Source: Candidatus Rokuibacteriota bacterium
GTDB taxonomy: Bacteria > Methylomirabilota > Methylomirabilia > Rokubacteriales > CSP1-6
Assembly: GCA_016188005.1 (NCBI GenBank)
Contig: JACPIQ010000028.1
Coordinates: forward strand, 1 to 64,000
DNA length: 64,000 nucleotides
Direction: 5' to 3'
A model generated the notes under the pieces. The model saw nothing but the letters and a program-made list of their open reading frames with translations, made no database searches and was not told the DNA's origin. Shown here in pieces: positions 18,846 to 30,577 of the stretch. The position numbers were made by a program, and so were the translations under genes. The first letter of the stretch is position 1, and each line of letters opens with the position of its first letter.

Positions 18846-20532
18846 GGCGCCCCCTGACCGCGAAGAGCCCCGAGGGCCGGCGCTGGATGAAGAGGATGAC
18901 CGCGACCAGGATGAGCACCTTGCCGTACACCGCGCCCAGCGAGGGCTCGATGACCTTGTTGAGCCCCCCGATCCCGACCGCAGCGAGAATGCTGCCGAGG
19001 AGCTTGCCCACCCCGCCCGTGACCACCACCATGAACGAGTCCACGATGTAGTTCTGACCGAGCTCGGGCCCCACGTTGCCGATCTGCGTGAGCGCGCAGC
19101 CGGCAAGCCCGGCGAGCCCGGCCCCCAGCGCGAAGGTGCCGGCGTCCACCCACCGGGCGCGCACGCCCAGGCAGGCCGCCATGGCGCGGTTCTGCGTCAC
19201 CGCGCGGATCCGCAGGCCAGCCGCGGTCTTGAAGAGGAGCAGGTACATGCCGCCGACACAGAGCGCCGCGAGGGCGATGATGAAGAGGCGGTTGTAGGGG
19301 AGCTGGAGGCCCACCGCCACGGGGATGCCTCCCGACAGCCAGCGTGGAGAGGTCACATCCACGTTGGCGGCGCCGAACCAGAGCCTGAGCCCCTGCTGGA
19401 TGATGAGACTCAGTCCCCAGGTGAGGAGGAGCGTCTCCAGCGGCCGCCCGTAGAGGTGGCGGATCACGCCGCGCTCCAGCACCAGCCCGGCGGCGCCGGC
19501 CACCAGGAACGAGAACGGCAGCGCGGCGAGGAAGTAGTAGTCGAAGGATCCCGGCAGATGCGCCCGGAACCAGCCCTGCGTCACGAAGGTGGCATAGGCT
19601 CCCAGCGCCATCAGCTCGCCGTGGGCCATGTTGATCACGCCCATGAGGCCGAAGACTATGGCGAGCCCGAGCGCCATGAGCAGGAGGATGGAGGAGAGCG
19701 AGAGCCCCTGGAAGCCGAGCTCGATTGCCGTGGTCACCAGACTCCAGCGCTCGATGCCCTTGACGGCGTCGGCGGCTGCCTGCCGCACCGCCGCAGACCC
19801 GCCGTCGGCCGCGACGTCTCGGAGGCGCTCCAGCGCGCCGACGCTGCGGAGCGTGCCGAGCCGCGCGGCGGCCATGGCCCGGGCCGCATCGTCGCCCCGG
19901 GCCAGCCCGATGAGCGCCAGGGCCTCCTCCATGGCGTGGCGCGCCCAGCGATCGCTCTCCCGTCCCAGCGCCTCGGTGAGCACGGGGAGCGCCGCGGCGT
20001 CGGCCGCATTCCCCATCTTGGTCGCGGCCGCGCGCCTGACGCGAGGGTCGGGGTCGGCCAGCTGGCTCTGACCGGAGAAGGCGTCGATGAGCGGCCGCAG
20101 CGCGAGCCTGAGGCGCCGGCCGGCCGCAACCTCCTCGAGCGTGGCGAGCTCCACCAGGAGCGGCTTGCCGGCGGGCCCGGTGATGGGCTCGCGTCCGTAG
20201 GCCGCGAACAGCGGTACCAGAGTCCGATCGCCCTCGGACACCTTGTCGCCGGCGATCACGGTCTCGCGCTGGCCCTGGCGCGCCCAGACATACACGCTGC
20301 CCTCCCTGAGCGCCTCGAGGAGCGGCAGGATCTTCCGGTCCCCCGTCTTCCCGAGGGCCACCGCCGCCGCCTCCTGCAGCTCCGGATCCTTGCTGGCGAC
20401 ATCGCTCAGCTGCTTCGCCAGCTCTGGAGCCGGCGCGGCCGCCGCAGGGGCCGCCCAGGCTGCTGCCGGGGCCACGCAGGACCCCGGCAGCAGCGCGAGC
20501 GCGACGAGCAGCGAGCGAAGACCCGGGAGCAT
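18832..20532 (-). CDS. urtB: Urea ABC transporter permease UrtB
   Basis: 566 residues. A signal peptide (residues 1-28) and an ~250-residue periplasmic HEAT-like region (repeats such as DPRVRRAAATKMG and AAVRQAAADAVKG) precede the LivH-like permease part (ILLLMALGLAIVFGLMGVINMAHGE). This long N-terminal extension is the hallmark of UrtB versus LivH. It forms the channel with UrtC. It starts ten bases after urtA. Confidence 0.96.
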   Translation of the reverse strand: MLPGLRSLLVALALLPGSCVAPAAAWAAPAAAAPAPELAKQLSDVASKDPELQEAAAVALGKTGDRKILPLLEALREGSVYVWARQGQRETVIAGDKVSEGDRTLVPLFAAYGREPITGPAGKPLLVELATLEEVAAGRRLRLALRPLIDAFSGQSQLADPDPRVRRAAATKMGNAADAAALPVLTEALGRESDRWARHAMEEALALIGLARGDDAARAMAAARLGTLRSVGALERLRDVAADGGSAAVRQAAADAVKGIERWSLVTTAIELGFQGLSLSSILLLMALGLAIVFGLMGVINMAHGELMALGAYATFVTQGWFRAHLPGSFDYYFLAALPFSFLVAGAAGLVLERGVIRHLYGRPLETLLLTWGLSLIIQQGLRLWFGAANVDVTSPRWLSGGIPVAVGLQLPYNRLFIIALAALCVGGMYLLLFKTAAGLRIRAVTQNRAMAACLGVRARWVDAGTFALGAGLAGLAGCALTQIGNVGPELGQNYIVDSFMVVVTGGVGKLLGSILAAVGIGGLNKVIEPSLGAVYGKVLILVAVILFIQRRPSGLFAVRGRHADA

Positions 20533-20542
20533 GAGCTCCGTC

Positions 20543-21841
20543 TCACGCCCTCTTCTGGTACGTCCCCTTCTGCTTCACCCAGTCGCAGCCCTTGTCCGGA
20601 CTCGTGTACTGGCTCCAGGGCTCGGCCTTGACCAGCCCCTTCGACCGCGACACCACCTTGAACTGGCCGTCCTTGAGGATCTCGCCGATCAGTACCGGCT
20701 TGTAGGTGTGGTGGTTGGCCTCGTCCATCTTGATCTTCCCGCCGGGGGCCAGGAACTCCTGGCCGTACACCGCCTTGCGCACGGCGTCCACCTCGAAGCT
20801 CTTCGCCTTCTCCGCGGCCTGCTTCCAGATGTAGACGCCGAAGTACGCCGCCTCCATCGGATCGTCGGTCACTCGCCTGTCGCCGCCGGGCAGGTTGTGC
20901 CTCTTCGCATAGGCCTTGAAGGCCTGGACGAACTTCCTGTTCTGCGGCGTGTCCACGGACTGGTAGTAGTTCCACGCTGCGAGGTGACCCACCAGCGCCG
21001 AGGTATCCATGCCGCGCAGCTCGTCCTCGGCCACGCTGAAGGCCATGATCGGCGCGTTCTCGCTCCGGAGCCCCTGGTTGGCGAACTCCTTGTAGAAGGG
21101 CACGTTGGAGTCGCCGTTGATCGTCGAGAGCACGGCGGCGTTGCCGCCGGAGGCGAAGCGCTTGATCTTGCCGACGATGGTCTGGTAGTCCTGATGGTTG
21201 AAGGGCGTGTACTCCTCGGCGATGGAGTCGGCGGGGACGCCCTTGGCCAGGAGGAACGCCCGGAGGATCTTGTTGGCCGTGCGTGGAAAGACATAGTCGG
21301 TGCCCAGCAGATAGAACTTCTTGTATCCGCCCCCCTCGCGCGACATCAGGTACTCGGCCGCCGGGATCAGCTGCTGGTTGGGCGTCGCGCCGGTGTAGAA
21401 GACGTTCCGCGAGCACTCCTCGCCCTCGTACTGGACGGGGTAGAAGAGCAGTCCGTTGTTGTTCTCGAAGACCGGCAGCACCGACTTCCGGCTCACGGAG
21501 GTCCAGCAGCCGAAGGTCACGGCCACCCTGTCCTGCAGGAGCAGCTGCTTCGCCTTCTCGGCGAAGAGGTCCCAGTTGGAGGCGGGGTCCACGACCACGG
21601 GCTCGACCTTCCGCCCCAGCACGCCGCCCCTCGCGTTGATCTCCTCGATGGCCATGAGGACCACGTCGCGGAGCGACACCTCGCTGATGGCCATGGTGCC
21701 GGAGAGCGAGTGGAGCACCCCGACCTTGATGGAACCGCCCCCCTGCGCCCTGAGGATGGCGGGGAAGCCGAGCCCCACCGCCGCCGAGACGCCAGCGACG
21801 GCCGCGGTCTTGAGGAAGTCCCTGCGTGAATGACCTTTCAT
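20543..21841 (-). CDS. urtA: Urea ABC transporter substrate-binding protein UrtA
   Basis: 432 residues from ATG 21841, preceded by an AAAGGAGC ribosome site. A Tat-type signal (GHSRRDFLKTAAVAG) precedes the mature protein. The amide/urea-binding Peripla_BP_6 fold shows IKVGVLHSLSGTMAISE, FYPVQYEGEECSRNVFYTG and ELRGMDTSALVGHLAAWNYY, specific to UrtA. Placed first of urtABCDE-ureABCEFGD. Confidence 0.97.
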   Translation of the reverse strand: MKGHSRRDFLKTAAVAGVSAAVGLGFPAILRAQGGGSIKVGVLHSLSGTMAISEVSLRDVVLMAIEEINARGGVLGRKVEPVVVDPASNWDLFAEKAKQLLLQDRVAVTFGCWTSVSRKSVLPVFENNNGLLFYPVQYEGEECSRNVFYTGATPNQQLIPAAEYLMSREGGGYKKFYLLGTDYVFPRTANKILRAFLLAKGVPADSIAEEYTPFNHQDYQTIVGKIKRFASGGNAAVLSTINGDSNVPFYKEFANQGLRSENAPIMAFSVAEDELRGMDTSALVGHLAAWNYYQSVDTPQNRKFVQAFKAYAKRHNLPGGDRRVTDDPMEAAYFGVYIWKQAAEKAKSFEVDAVRKAVYGQEFLAPGGKIKMDEANHHTYKPVLIGEILKDGQFKVVSRSKGLVKAEPWSQYTSPDKGCDWVKQKGTYQKRA

Positions 21842-22126
21842 GTCCTGCTCCTTTCCCGTGACAGGTTCGTGTGGTCTCACGGCATCAGTGCCTGTGGTCC
21901 CGGACGACGCTGTCCGTGGAACTCGACCGGCACCAGAGCAAGGGCTGTGCCGCGCGTACGCGATCCGTCTTCTCGCGGGATTACGTGGATATCGCCGGGT
22001 CGGGGGCCGGCGGGCGCTGCCCGAAACGTGGGCAACCGACGGAGGGTGCCGAACAATGCGGCAGCAGCGCCCGCCCACGGCGGCGTGGAGCGGTACCTCC
22101 TGTGGGGGCACCGCCTCGGCGGGGCG
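21842..22126 (-). promoter_or_regulatory. urtA leader region with hairpins, one ANTAR-type-looking
   Basis: The 285-bp untranslated stretch lies between the ANTAR regulator and urtA. A hairpin at 21901-21916 (minus-strand stem CGGAC/GTCCG) has the six-base loop AGCGTC, fitting the A-x-x-G-x-x loop that ANTAR proteins bind. A second stem-loop (TGCCG/CGGCA with a seven-base loop) and a CGGGC/GCCCG hairpin lie further upstream. The usual partner hexaloop was not found, so the antitermination role is a guess. Confidence 0.3.
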
Positions 22127-22735
22127 CTACTTCGGCGCGGGAGACTGCGTCACATTCTCGGCGAGGAGCAGGGCCCGGGCGATGTCAGCCATGGGCTTGC
22201 GCGAGTCCATGGCGGTCTTCCGGATGCGGCGGAAGGCCTCGGGTTCGCTGAGCCCGAGCCGCGCCATGAGGAGGCCCTTGGCGCGCTCCACCAGCTTGCG
22301 CGACTCGAGCCTGGCCCTGAGCGTTTCGTTCTCCCGCCGCACCGCGTCCATCTCCCGGAAGCGAGACACGGCCACGTCCAGCGCGGGCGGCAACTCCGCG
22401 GTGCGGAGGGGCTTGGTCAGGAAGCCCAGCACTCCGGCCTCGACGGCCCGGCTCCACACGAGCGGCCCGGTACGACTCGTGAGGAGCACCACCGCGCATG
22501 GGGCCTCGGCCGCGATGCGGCGGGCGGCCTCGGTCCCATCGCCGTCGGAGAGCCCCACGGCGAGCACCGCCACGTCGGGACGGTGGCGCGTCACGAGGGC
22601 AACGGCCTCCCCGGCCCGCTCGCAATCCCCGACCACAGCCCCGCCGGCGGCCTCGATCGCCTCGGCCAGCGTCTTCCGCGACGGCGCGTGATCGTCCACG
22701 ATGACAACTCTCCAGCGGGGATTCACGGCGGCCAT
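22127..22735 (-). CDS. ANTAR-domain response regulator
   Basis: 202 residues from ATG 22735. It has an N-terminal receiver-like domain (VVIVDDHAPSRKTL); the usual phospho-acceptor region reads DVAVLAVGLSDGDG, where the Asp is replaced, so phosphorylation is doubtful. A coiled-coil linker (RFREMDAVRRENETLRARLE) and a C-terminal ANTAR domain (LVERAKGLLMARLGLSEPEAFRRIRK) follow. ANTAR proteins bind paired RNA hairpins and prevent termination, often in nitrogen operons (NasR, AmiR). It sits between glnA and urtA on the same strand. Confidence 0.88.
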   Translation of the reverse strand: MAAVNPRWRVVIVDDHAPSRKTLAEAIEAAGGAVVGDCERAGEAVALVTRHRPDVAVLAVGLSDGDGTEAARRIAAEAPCAVVLLTSRTGPLVWSRAVEAGVLGFLTKPLRTAELPPALDVAVSRFREMDAVRRENETLRARLESRKLVERAKGLLMARLGLSEPEAFRRIRKTAMDSRKPMADIARALLLAENVTQSPAPK

Positions 22736-22827
22736 GAACAGCAAGCGGGGTGCCAGGAGCCGTGCTGGCGCCCGCTCCCGGCGCCTCACCGCCGCCGGGA
22801 GCAGGGCTCAGCGTCGACTGCGAACGC

Positions 22828-24252
22828 TCAGACGTCGTAGTAGAGAGCGAACTCGTGCGGATGCGGGCGCAGCCGGACCGGGTCCACCTCGTTCTTGCGC
22901 TTGTACTCGACCCACGTCTCGATGAGATCCGGGGTGAACACGTCGCCCTTCAGCAGGAAGTCGTGGTCCTTCTCGAGCAGGTCGAGCACGACGTCGAGCG
23001 AGCCCGGGAGCTGCTTGATCTTCTTCTGCTCGGCCGGCGGCAGCTCGTAGAGGTCCTTGTCCACCGGCTTGCCGGGGTCGATCTTGTTGGCGATGCCGTC
23101 GAGGCCGGCCATCACGCATGCCGCGAAGGAGAGATACGGGTTGCAGGTCGGGTCCGGCGTCCGGAACTCGATGCGCTTCGCCCCCTCCGACTTGCTGTAC
23201 ATCGGAATCCGGATGGCCGCCGATCGGTTCCGCTGGCTGTAGACGAGATTGATGGGCGCCTCGTAGCCGGGCACCAGCCGCTTGTAGCTGTTGGTGCTGG
23301 GCGCGATGAAGGCGAGCAGCGCCGGAGCGTGCTTGAGGATACCGCCGATGTAGTAGAGGCAGGTCTTGGAGATGTCGGCGTAGCCTCCGCGCTCGTAGAA
23401 GAGGTTCTTGCCGTTCTTCCAGAGCGACTGGTGAGTGTGCATCCCGGAGCCGTTGTCCTGGAAGAGGGGCTTCGGCATGAAGGTGGCCGTCTTGCCCCAC
23501 TTCTTCGCGGTGTTCTTGGCGCAGTACTTGTACCAGCACACGCGGTCGGCCATCTTGGTCAGGGTGTCGAAGCGCATGTCGATCTCGGTTTGCCCGCCGG
23601 TGGCCACCTCGTGGTGGTGCACCTCCACCCGGATGCCCACGGACTCCAGCGCGAGCACCATGTCCGAGCGAATGTCCTGGAAGTGGTCCATGGGCGGCAC
23701 CGGGAAGTAGCCCTGCTTGTAGCGTGGCTTGTAGCCGAGGTTGGGCCGCTCCGGCGTCCCCTCCTTGCCGCTGTTCCAGGCGGCCGCGTCGGAGTCGATG
23801 TGGTAGAAGCCGAAGTTGGCGCCCTGGTCGAAGCGAATCGAGTCGAAGAAGAAGAACTCGAGCTCGGGACCGATGTAGACCGTGTCGGCGACCCCGCCGC
23901 GCTTGACGTAGGCTTCCGCCTTCTGGGCCACGTAGCGCGGGTCCCGGCTGTACGGCTTGCCCGTGACCGGGTCCTTGATGTTGCAGATGAGCACCAGCGT
24001 CGGCACCGCCGTGAAGGGGTCCATCTGGGCTGACGAGGGATCGGGCATGATCAGCATGTCCGACTCGTCGATGGTCTGGAAGCCCCGGATCGAGGAACCG
24101 TCGAAGCCGAGTCCGTCCTCGAAGATCCCCTCGCTCAGCTCCGAGACGGGGATGGAGAAGTGCTGCCACAGACCGGGGAGATCGATGAAGCGGAGGTCAA
24201 CGATCCGGGCCCCCTTCTCCTTGGCCATCTTCAACACGTCCTTCGGGGTCAT
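22828..24252 (-). CDS. glnA: Glutamine synthetase type I
   Basis: 474 residues. It shows the GS-beta opening and [14 protein letters not shown], the metal/ATP text [10 protein letters not shown] and NRSAAIRIP, and the adenylylation site at Y402 (DKDLYELPP), so activity is probably tuned by GlnE-type adenylylation. It condenses glutamate and ammonia. It begins at ATG 24252 with an AAGGAGAGAG site. ANTAR regulator and urt genes follow on the same strand; amtB and glnK precede it beyond a repeat tract. Confidence 0.98.
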   Translation of the reverse strand: MTPKDVLKMAKEKGARIVDLRFIDLPGLWQHFSIPVSELSEGIFEDGLGFDGSSIRGFQTIDESDMLIMPDPSSAQMDPFTAVPTLVLICNIKDPVTGKPYSRDPRYVAQKAEAYVKRGGVADTVYIGPELEFFFFDSIRFDQGANFGFYHIDSDAAAWNSGKEGTPERPNLGYKPRYKQGYFPVPPMDHFQDIRSDMVLALESVGIRVEVHHHEVATGGQTEIDMRFDTLTKMADRVCWYKYCAKNTAKKWGKTATFMPKPLFQDNGSGMHTHQSLWKNGKNLFYERGGYADISKTCLYYIGGILKHAPALLAFIAPSTNSYKRLVPGYEAPINLVYSQRNRSAAIRIPMYSKSEGAKRIEFRTPDPTCNPYLSFAACVMAGLDGIANKIDPGKPVDKDLYELPPAEQKKIKQLPGSLDVVLDLLEKDHDFLLKGDVFTPDLIETWVEYKRKNEVDPVRLRPHPHEFALYYDV

Positions 24253-24326
24253 GCCTCTCTCCTTATGGGGGTTGCGTGGGAACAGGAACTCGGGGACCCG
24301 CGGCCACGCCGCGTCGCCGGGCCCCT

Positions 24327-24355
24327 ACAATAGAAACTCCGCCTCGTGCCGTCAA
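24327..24355 (-). promoter_or_regulatory. Sigma-70-type promoter for glnA
   Basis: On the minus strand, TTGACG (24350-24355) and TATTGT (24327-24332) are separated by 17 bp, about 75 bp before the glnA ATG. This would let glnA be transcribed independently of glnK-amtB. It is a sequence match only. Confidence 0.5.
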
Positions 24356-24364
24356 CCCGGCCCA

Positions 24365-24637
24365 TCTGCCATTGCGGGGGCGCAGAAGTGGCCCCCGCCA
24401 TGCCTACACCGCGCGCGAGCCTCCGGGCCCGACTCTCTCCGTTGCGGGGCCCAGAAATGGCCCCCGCCATGCCCTGCCTGGCGCGCGCCCGACGGGCCCG
24501 ACTCTCTACCATTGCGGGGGCCCAGAAATGGCCCCCGCACTCCCCCACCGGCGGACAACCCTGCAGAGATGGCCCCCGCACTCCCCCGACGACGGACCAC
24601 CCTGTGGACATGGCCCCGCACTCCCCCCGGCGGCGGG
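24365..24637. repeat. G/C hairpin repeat tract between amtB and glnA
   Basis: Five copies of a GGCCCCCGC-type core. The first three (around 24374-24398, 24444-24467, 24514-24538) recur every 70 bp, and each is an inverted repeat; the third is TGCGGGGGCC / GGCCCCCGCA with a seven-base loop. The last two (from about 24571 and 24611) recur every ~41 bp and carry only one arm followed by GCACTCCCC. The stretch lies past the amtB stop, so it may serve as a strong multiple terminator or mRNA-end protector. Confidence 0.85.
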
Positions 24638-24642
24638 TAGCC

Positions 24643-26641
<1,999 letters not shown>

Positions 26642-27037
26642 TCAGTCGAGCCAGTCCGGCCCGCCCTCGGGCCGACTGGGGGCCTGCCAGCGGGTACCGA
26701 GCGCGTCCCTGATGGCTCCCCGGACATAGCGCAGGTCGGCGCTCTTCTGCGCCAGCCTGATGCCGGGGAAGAGTGACCGGGCGTCTTCCGGGAGCATCCC
26801 GGAGCAAACCACCACCGGCGTCCTGACGGCCCGGCGGTCCAGCGCCCTCAGGAAGTCGTGCCCGTCCATGCGGGGGAGCTTCAGGTCGAGCAGGATGATG
26901 TCGGGTCGCACTCGATCGAGCATGGCGAGGGCCTGCAGGCCGTCCGGCGCCTCGTAGACCTCGAACTGCCCTCCGAGCTCCATGCGGTAGAGCGCGCGCC
27001 AGGCGGGATCGTCTTCGACAATGAGCATGGTCGTCAT
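26642..27037 (-). CDS. Single-domain response regulator
   Basis: 131 residues from ATG 27037 (or Met at 27028). Receiver fold with acidic pair MLIVEDDPAW, phospho-acceptor Asp in IILLDLKLPRMDG, Thr/Ser region VVVCSGMLPEDAR and Lys in LAQKSADL. There is no output domain. It lies between glnK and the NtrC-like gene, both on this strand, so it may be a phosphorelay partner; no histidine kinase is in the window. Confidence 0.85.
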   Translation of the reverse strand: MTTMLIVEDDPAWRALYRMELGGQFEVYEAPDGLQALAMLDRVRPDIILLDLKLPRMDGHDFLRALDRRAVRTPVVVCSGMLPEDARSLFPGIRLAQKSADLRYVRGAIRDALGTRWQAPSRPEGGPDWLD

Positions 27038-27226
27038 CGACACCACCCCCCCCACACCACCGGGGTTGCAAAGGGGATGCCGGGACTGCGGCCCAGCGCT
27101 GGCGGCCACTTGTGGATCGGGCGCAGGAGGTACGGCGTCGTGGCGCTGACGGGTGCGGCTGACACGTGCTCCAGGGAGGACGGGGGCGCGCCTGGATGGA
27201 AAGCCCGAGAGGGTGGCCGGGGCCGG

Positions 27227-28585
<1,359 letters not shown>

Positions 28586-28942
28586 GCCGCCCTCATCTCC
28601 TCCTCACCCTAGCACAGCCGAGAGCCGCGCCACCAGATCGCGGCCTCCGTCCCGCGGGCGCCGGCAGGGCGCGCCCCGCGAGGGGCGAGGCCCTTGACAG
28701 CCATGGATGCCACGCGCAATATGGCCTCGTGCACCTCGGCCTCGCGCTCTCCGGACGCGGCCTCCTCGCCACACCCGACGCGCTCCTCGAGCTCGCCGCG
28801 GCCGTGGAACTCTCTCTCGCCGCCTCACTCTCCGTTGGCCTCGGGCCGGCGTCTCAGGCTCTCCGCCGGGGTCTCGCGGGGCCTGCGCCCTGTGCCGGGA
28901 AGGGCCGCCCGACGGTCCTCCGCACCCCGCGGTAGGCGCTGC
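28586..28942. other. 357-bp intergenic region between divergent units
   Basis: This separates the NtrC-like gene (minus) from the F420 genes (plus). Both strands remain largely open because of GC content, but no frame shows a recognised family or a good ribosome site. A perfect TTGACA lies at 28694-28699 with a weak CAATAT about 17 bp on; it could start the F420 operon. Otherwise I see nothing in it. Confidence 0.35.
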
Positions 28943-29377
28943 ATGCCCGCGCTGCCGCAGGACGTCGCCGGCTTCATTGCGTCGGGCCGCGTGGGGCATC
29001 TGGGCACCGCCGACGCCTCGGGCCAGCCCCTCGTCGTCCCGTTCTGCTACGCCTTCGACGGCTCCGCCCTCTTCTCCGCCGTGGACGCCAAGCCCAAGCG
29101 AGTCGCCCCGGAAGGACTCAAGCGCGTGCGCAACATCAGGGAGAACCCGAAGGTGTGCGTCGTCATCGACGAGTGGGACGAGGACTGGAGCCGGCTCCGC
29201 CACGTGATCATCCGGGGCGAGGCCGAGGTCCTGACCTCGGGTGCCGACTACCGGCGCGGCGTCGAGCTGCTCCTGGCCAAGTACCCCCAGTACCGCCGCA
29301 TGCGGCTCGACCCCGGGGGCGGCGTGATGATCAAGGTGACGCCGGGCCGCGTGACGCAGTGGAGCCTCACCGGATGA
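28943..29377 (+). CDS. PPOX-class F420-dependent enzyme (TIGR03668-like)
   Basis: 144 residues from ATG 28943. A split-barrel flavin/F420-binding fold: ASGRVGHLGTADASGQPLVVPFCYAFDG, the RVRNIRENPKVCVVIDEW strand, and a C-terminal IKVTPGRVTQWSL. Relatives in Mycobacterium use F420 to reduce small molecules. Its stop overlaps the cofG ATG (ATGA), so it is part of the F420 biosynthesis operon and a likely user of the cofactor. Confidence 0.85.
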   Translation: MPALPQDVAGFIASGRVGHLGTADASGQPLVVPFCYAFDGSALFSAVDAKPKRVAPEGLKRVRNIRENPKVCVVIDEWDEDWSRLRHVIIRGEAEVLTSGADYRRGVELLLAKYPQYRRMRLDPGGGVMIKVTPGRVTQWSLTG

Positions 29378-30561
29378 CCCCCGTGGACCGCGCGCTCGAC
29401 CGCGTCCGCGAGGGTCGCGCCCCCGACGCGCCGGAGGCCACGCTGTTGCTCGGCCTGGACGACGCCCGCCTGCCGCATCTCCTGGCGGCCGCGGCGGCCG
29501 CCCGCGATCGGGGCCATGGCCGGCGGGTGACATTCTCGGCCAAGGTGTTCGTTCCTCTGACCACGCTCTGCCGCGACTACTGCGGCTACTGCGCGTTCAG
29601 GAAGGACCCGGGCGAGCCGGGCGCTCACACCATGACGCCCGAGGCGGTGCTCGCGCTCGTCCAGGCCGGGGAGCGGCTCGGCGCCAAGGAGGCGCTCTTC
29701 TCGCTCGGCGACAAACCCGAGGCGATCTTCCCCGAGCACCGCGCCGTCCTCCGGCGCCTGGGTCACCGGACGACCCTGTCCTACCTGCGCGCGGTGAGCC
29801 AGCTCGTGCTCGCCGAGTCTTCGCTCCTGCCCCACGCCAACCCCGGCGTCATGTCGGAGCGGGACCTGAGCGCGCTGCGCGAGGTCAGCGTCAGCATGGG
29901 CATCATGCTCGAGACGACCTCCGAGCGGCTCCTGGGCCCGGGCCTCGCCCACGATCGCGCGCCTGACAAGGTGCCGGCCCGGCGCCTCAGGACCATCGCG
30001 CTGGCGGGGAAGCTCGGGATCCCCTTCACCACCGGCCTGCTCATCGGCATCGGCGAGACGCACGCCGAGCGGGTGGACACCCTCCTGGCCATTCGCGACC
30101 TGCACGAGCGCCACGGCCACATCCAGGAGGTGATCGTCCAGAACTTCCGCGCCAAGCCGAGCATCCCCATGCGCGCCTGGGCGGACCCCGCGCTGCCCGA
30201 TCTCCTGCGCACCGTGGCGGTGGCGCGGCTCGTGCTGGGACCGGAGATGAACATCCAGGCGCCGCCCAACCTCATGGCCGACGGATACGGCCGTTTGCCC
30301 GAGGCCGGACTCAACGACTGGGGCGGCATCTCGCCGCTCACCCCCGATCACATCAACCCCGAGAAGCCGTGGCCGCTGATCCGCGAGCTCGCGCGCGTCA
30401 CCGAGGCCGCGGGCCACGAGCTGCGCGAGCGGCTCGCGATCTATCCCGAGTACGTGAGGCGGCCCGAGTTCATGGATGCGGCCCTGAGGCCAGCGGTGGC
30501 CCGGCTCGCCGGCCCCGACGGCCTCGTCAGGCCGGAGCTCGAACTGTGGAGAACGTGGTGA
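29374..30561 (+). CDS. cofG: 7,8-didemethyl-8-hydroxy-5-deazariboflavin synthase subunit CofG
   Basis: 395 residues, radical-SAM. The cluster motif C66-RDY-C70-GY-C73 is intact, with FSLGDKPE and PNLMADGYGRL/NDWGGISPLTPD typical of CofG. With CofH it builds the deazaflavin ring F0 from tyrosine and the riboflavin precursor. Actinobacteria fuse the two as FbiC; here they are separate neighbours. The start overlaps the PPOX gene stop. Confidence 0.96.
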   Translation: MTPVDRALDRVREGRAPDAPEATLLLGLDDARLPHLLAAAAAARDRGHGRRVTFSAKVFVPLTTLCRDYCGYCAFRKDPGEPGAHTMTPEAVLALVQAGERLGAKEALFSLGDKPEAIFPEHRAVLRRLGHRTTLSYLRAVSQLVLAESSLLPHANPGVMSERDLSALREVSVSMGIMLETTSERLLGPGLAHDRAPDKVPARRLRTIALAGKLGIPFTTGLLIGIGETHAERVDTLLAIRDLHERHGHIQEVIVQNFRAKPSIPMRAWADPALPDLLRTVAVARLVLGPEMNIQAPPNLMADGYGRLPEAGLNDWGGISPLTPDHINPEKPWPLIRELARVTEAAGHELRERLAIYPEYVRRPEFMDAALRPAVARLAGPDGLVRPELELWRTW

Positions 30562-30577
30562 TCCCGGAGGGCATGAC

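Noticed and set aside
24365-24637. CRISPR array
   Set aside because: The repeats are degenerate, have two different spacings and no unique spacers of regular length; no cas genes are present.
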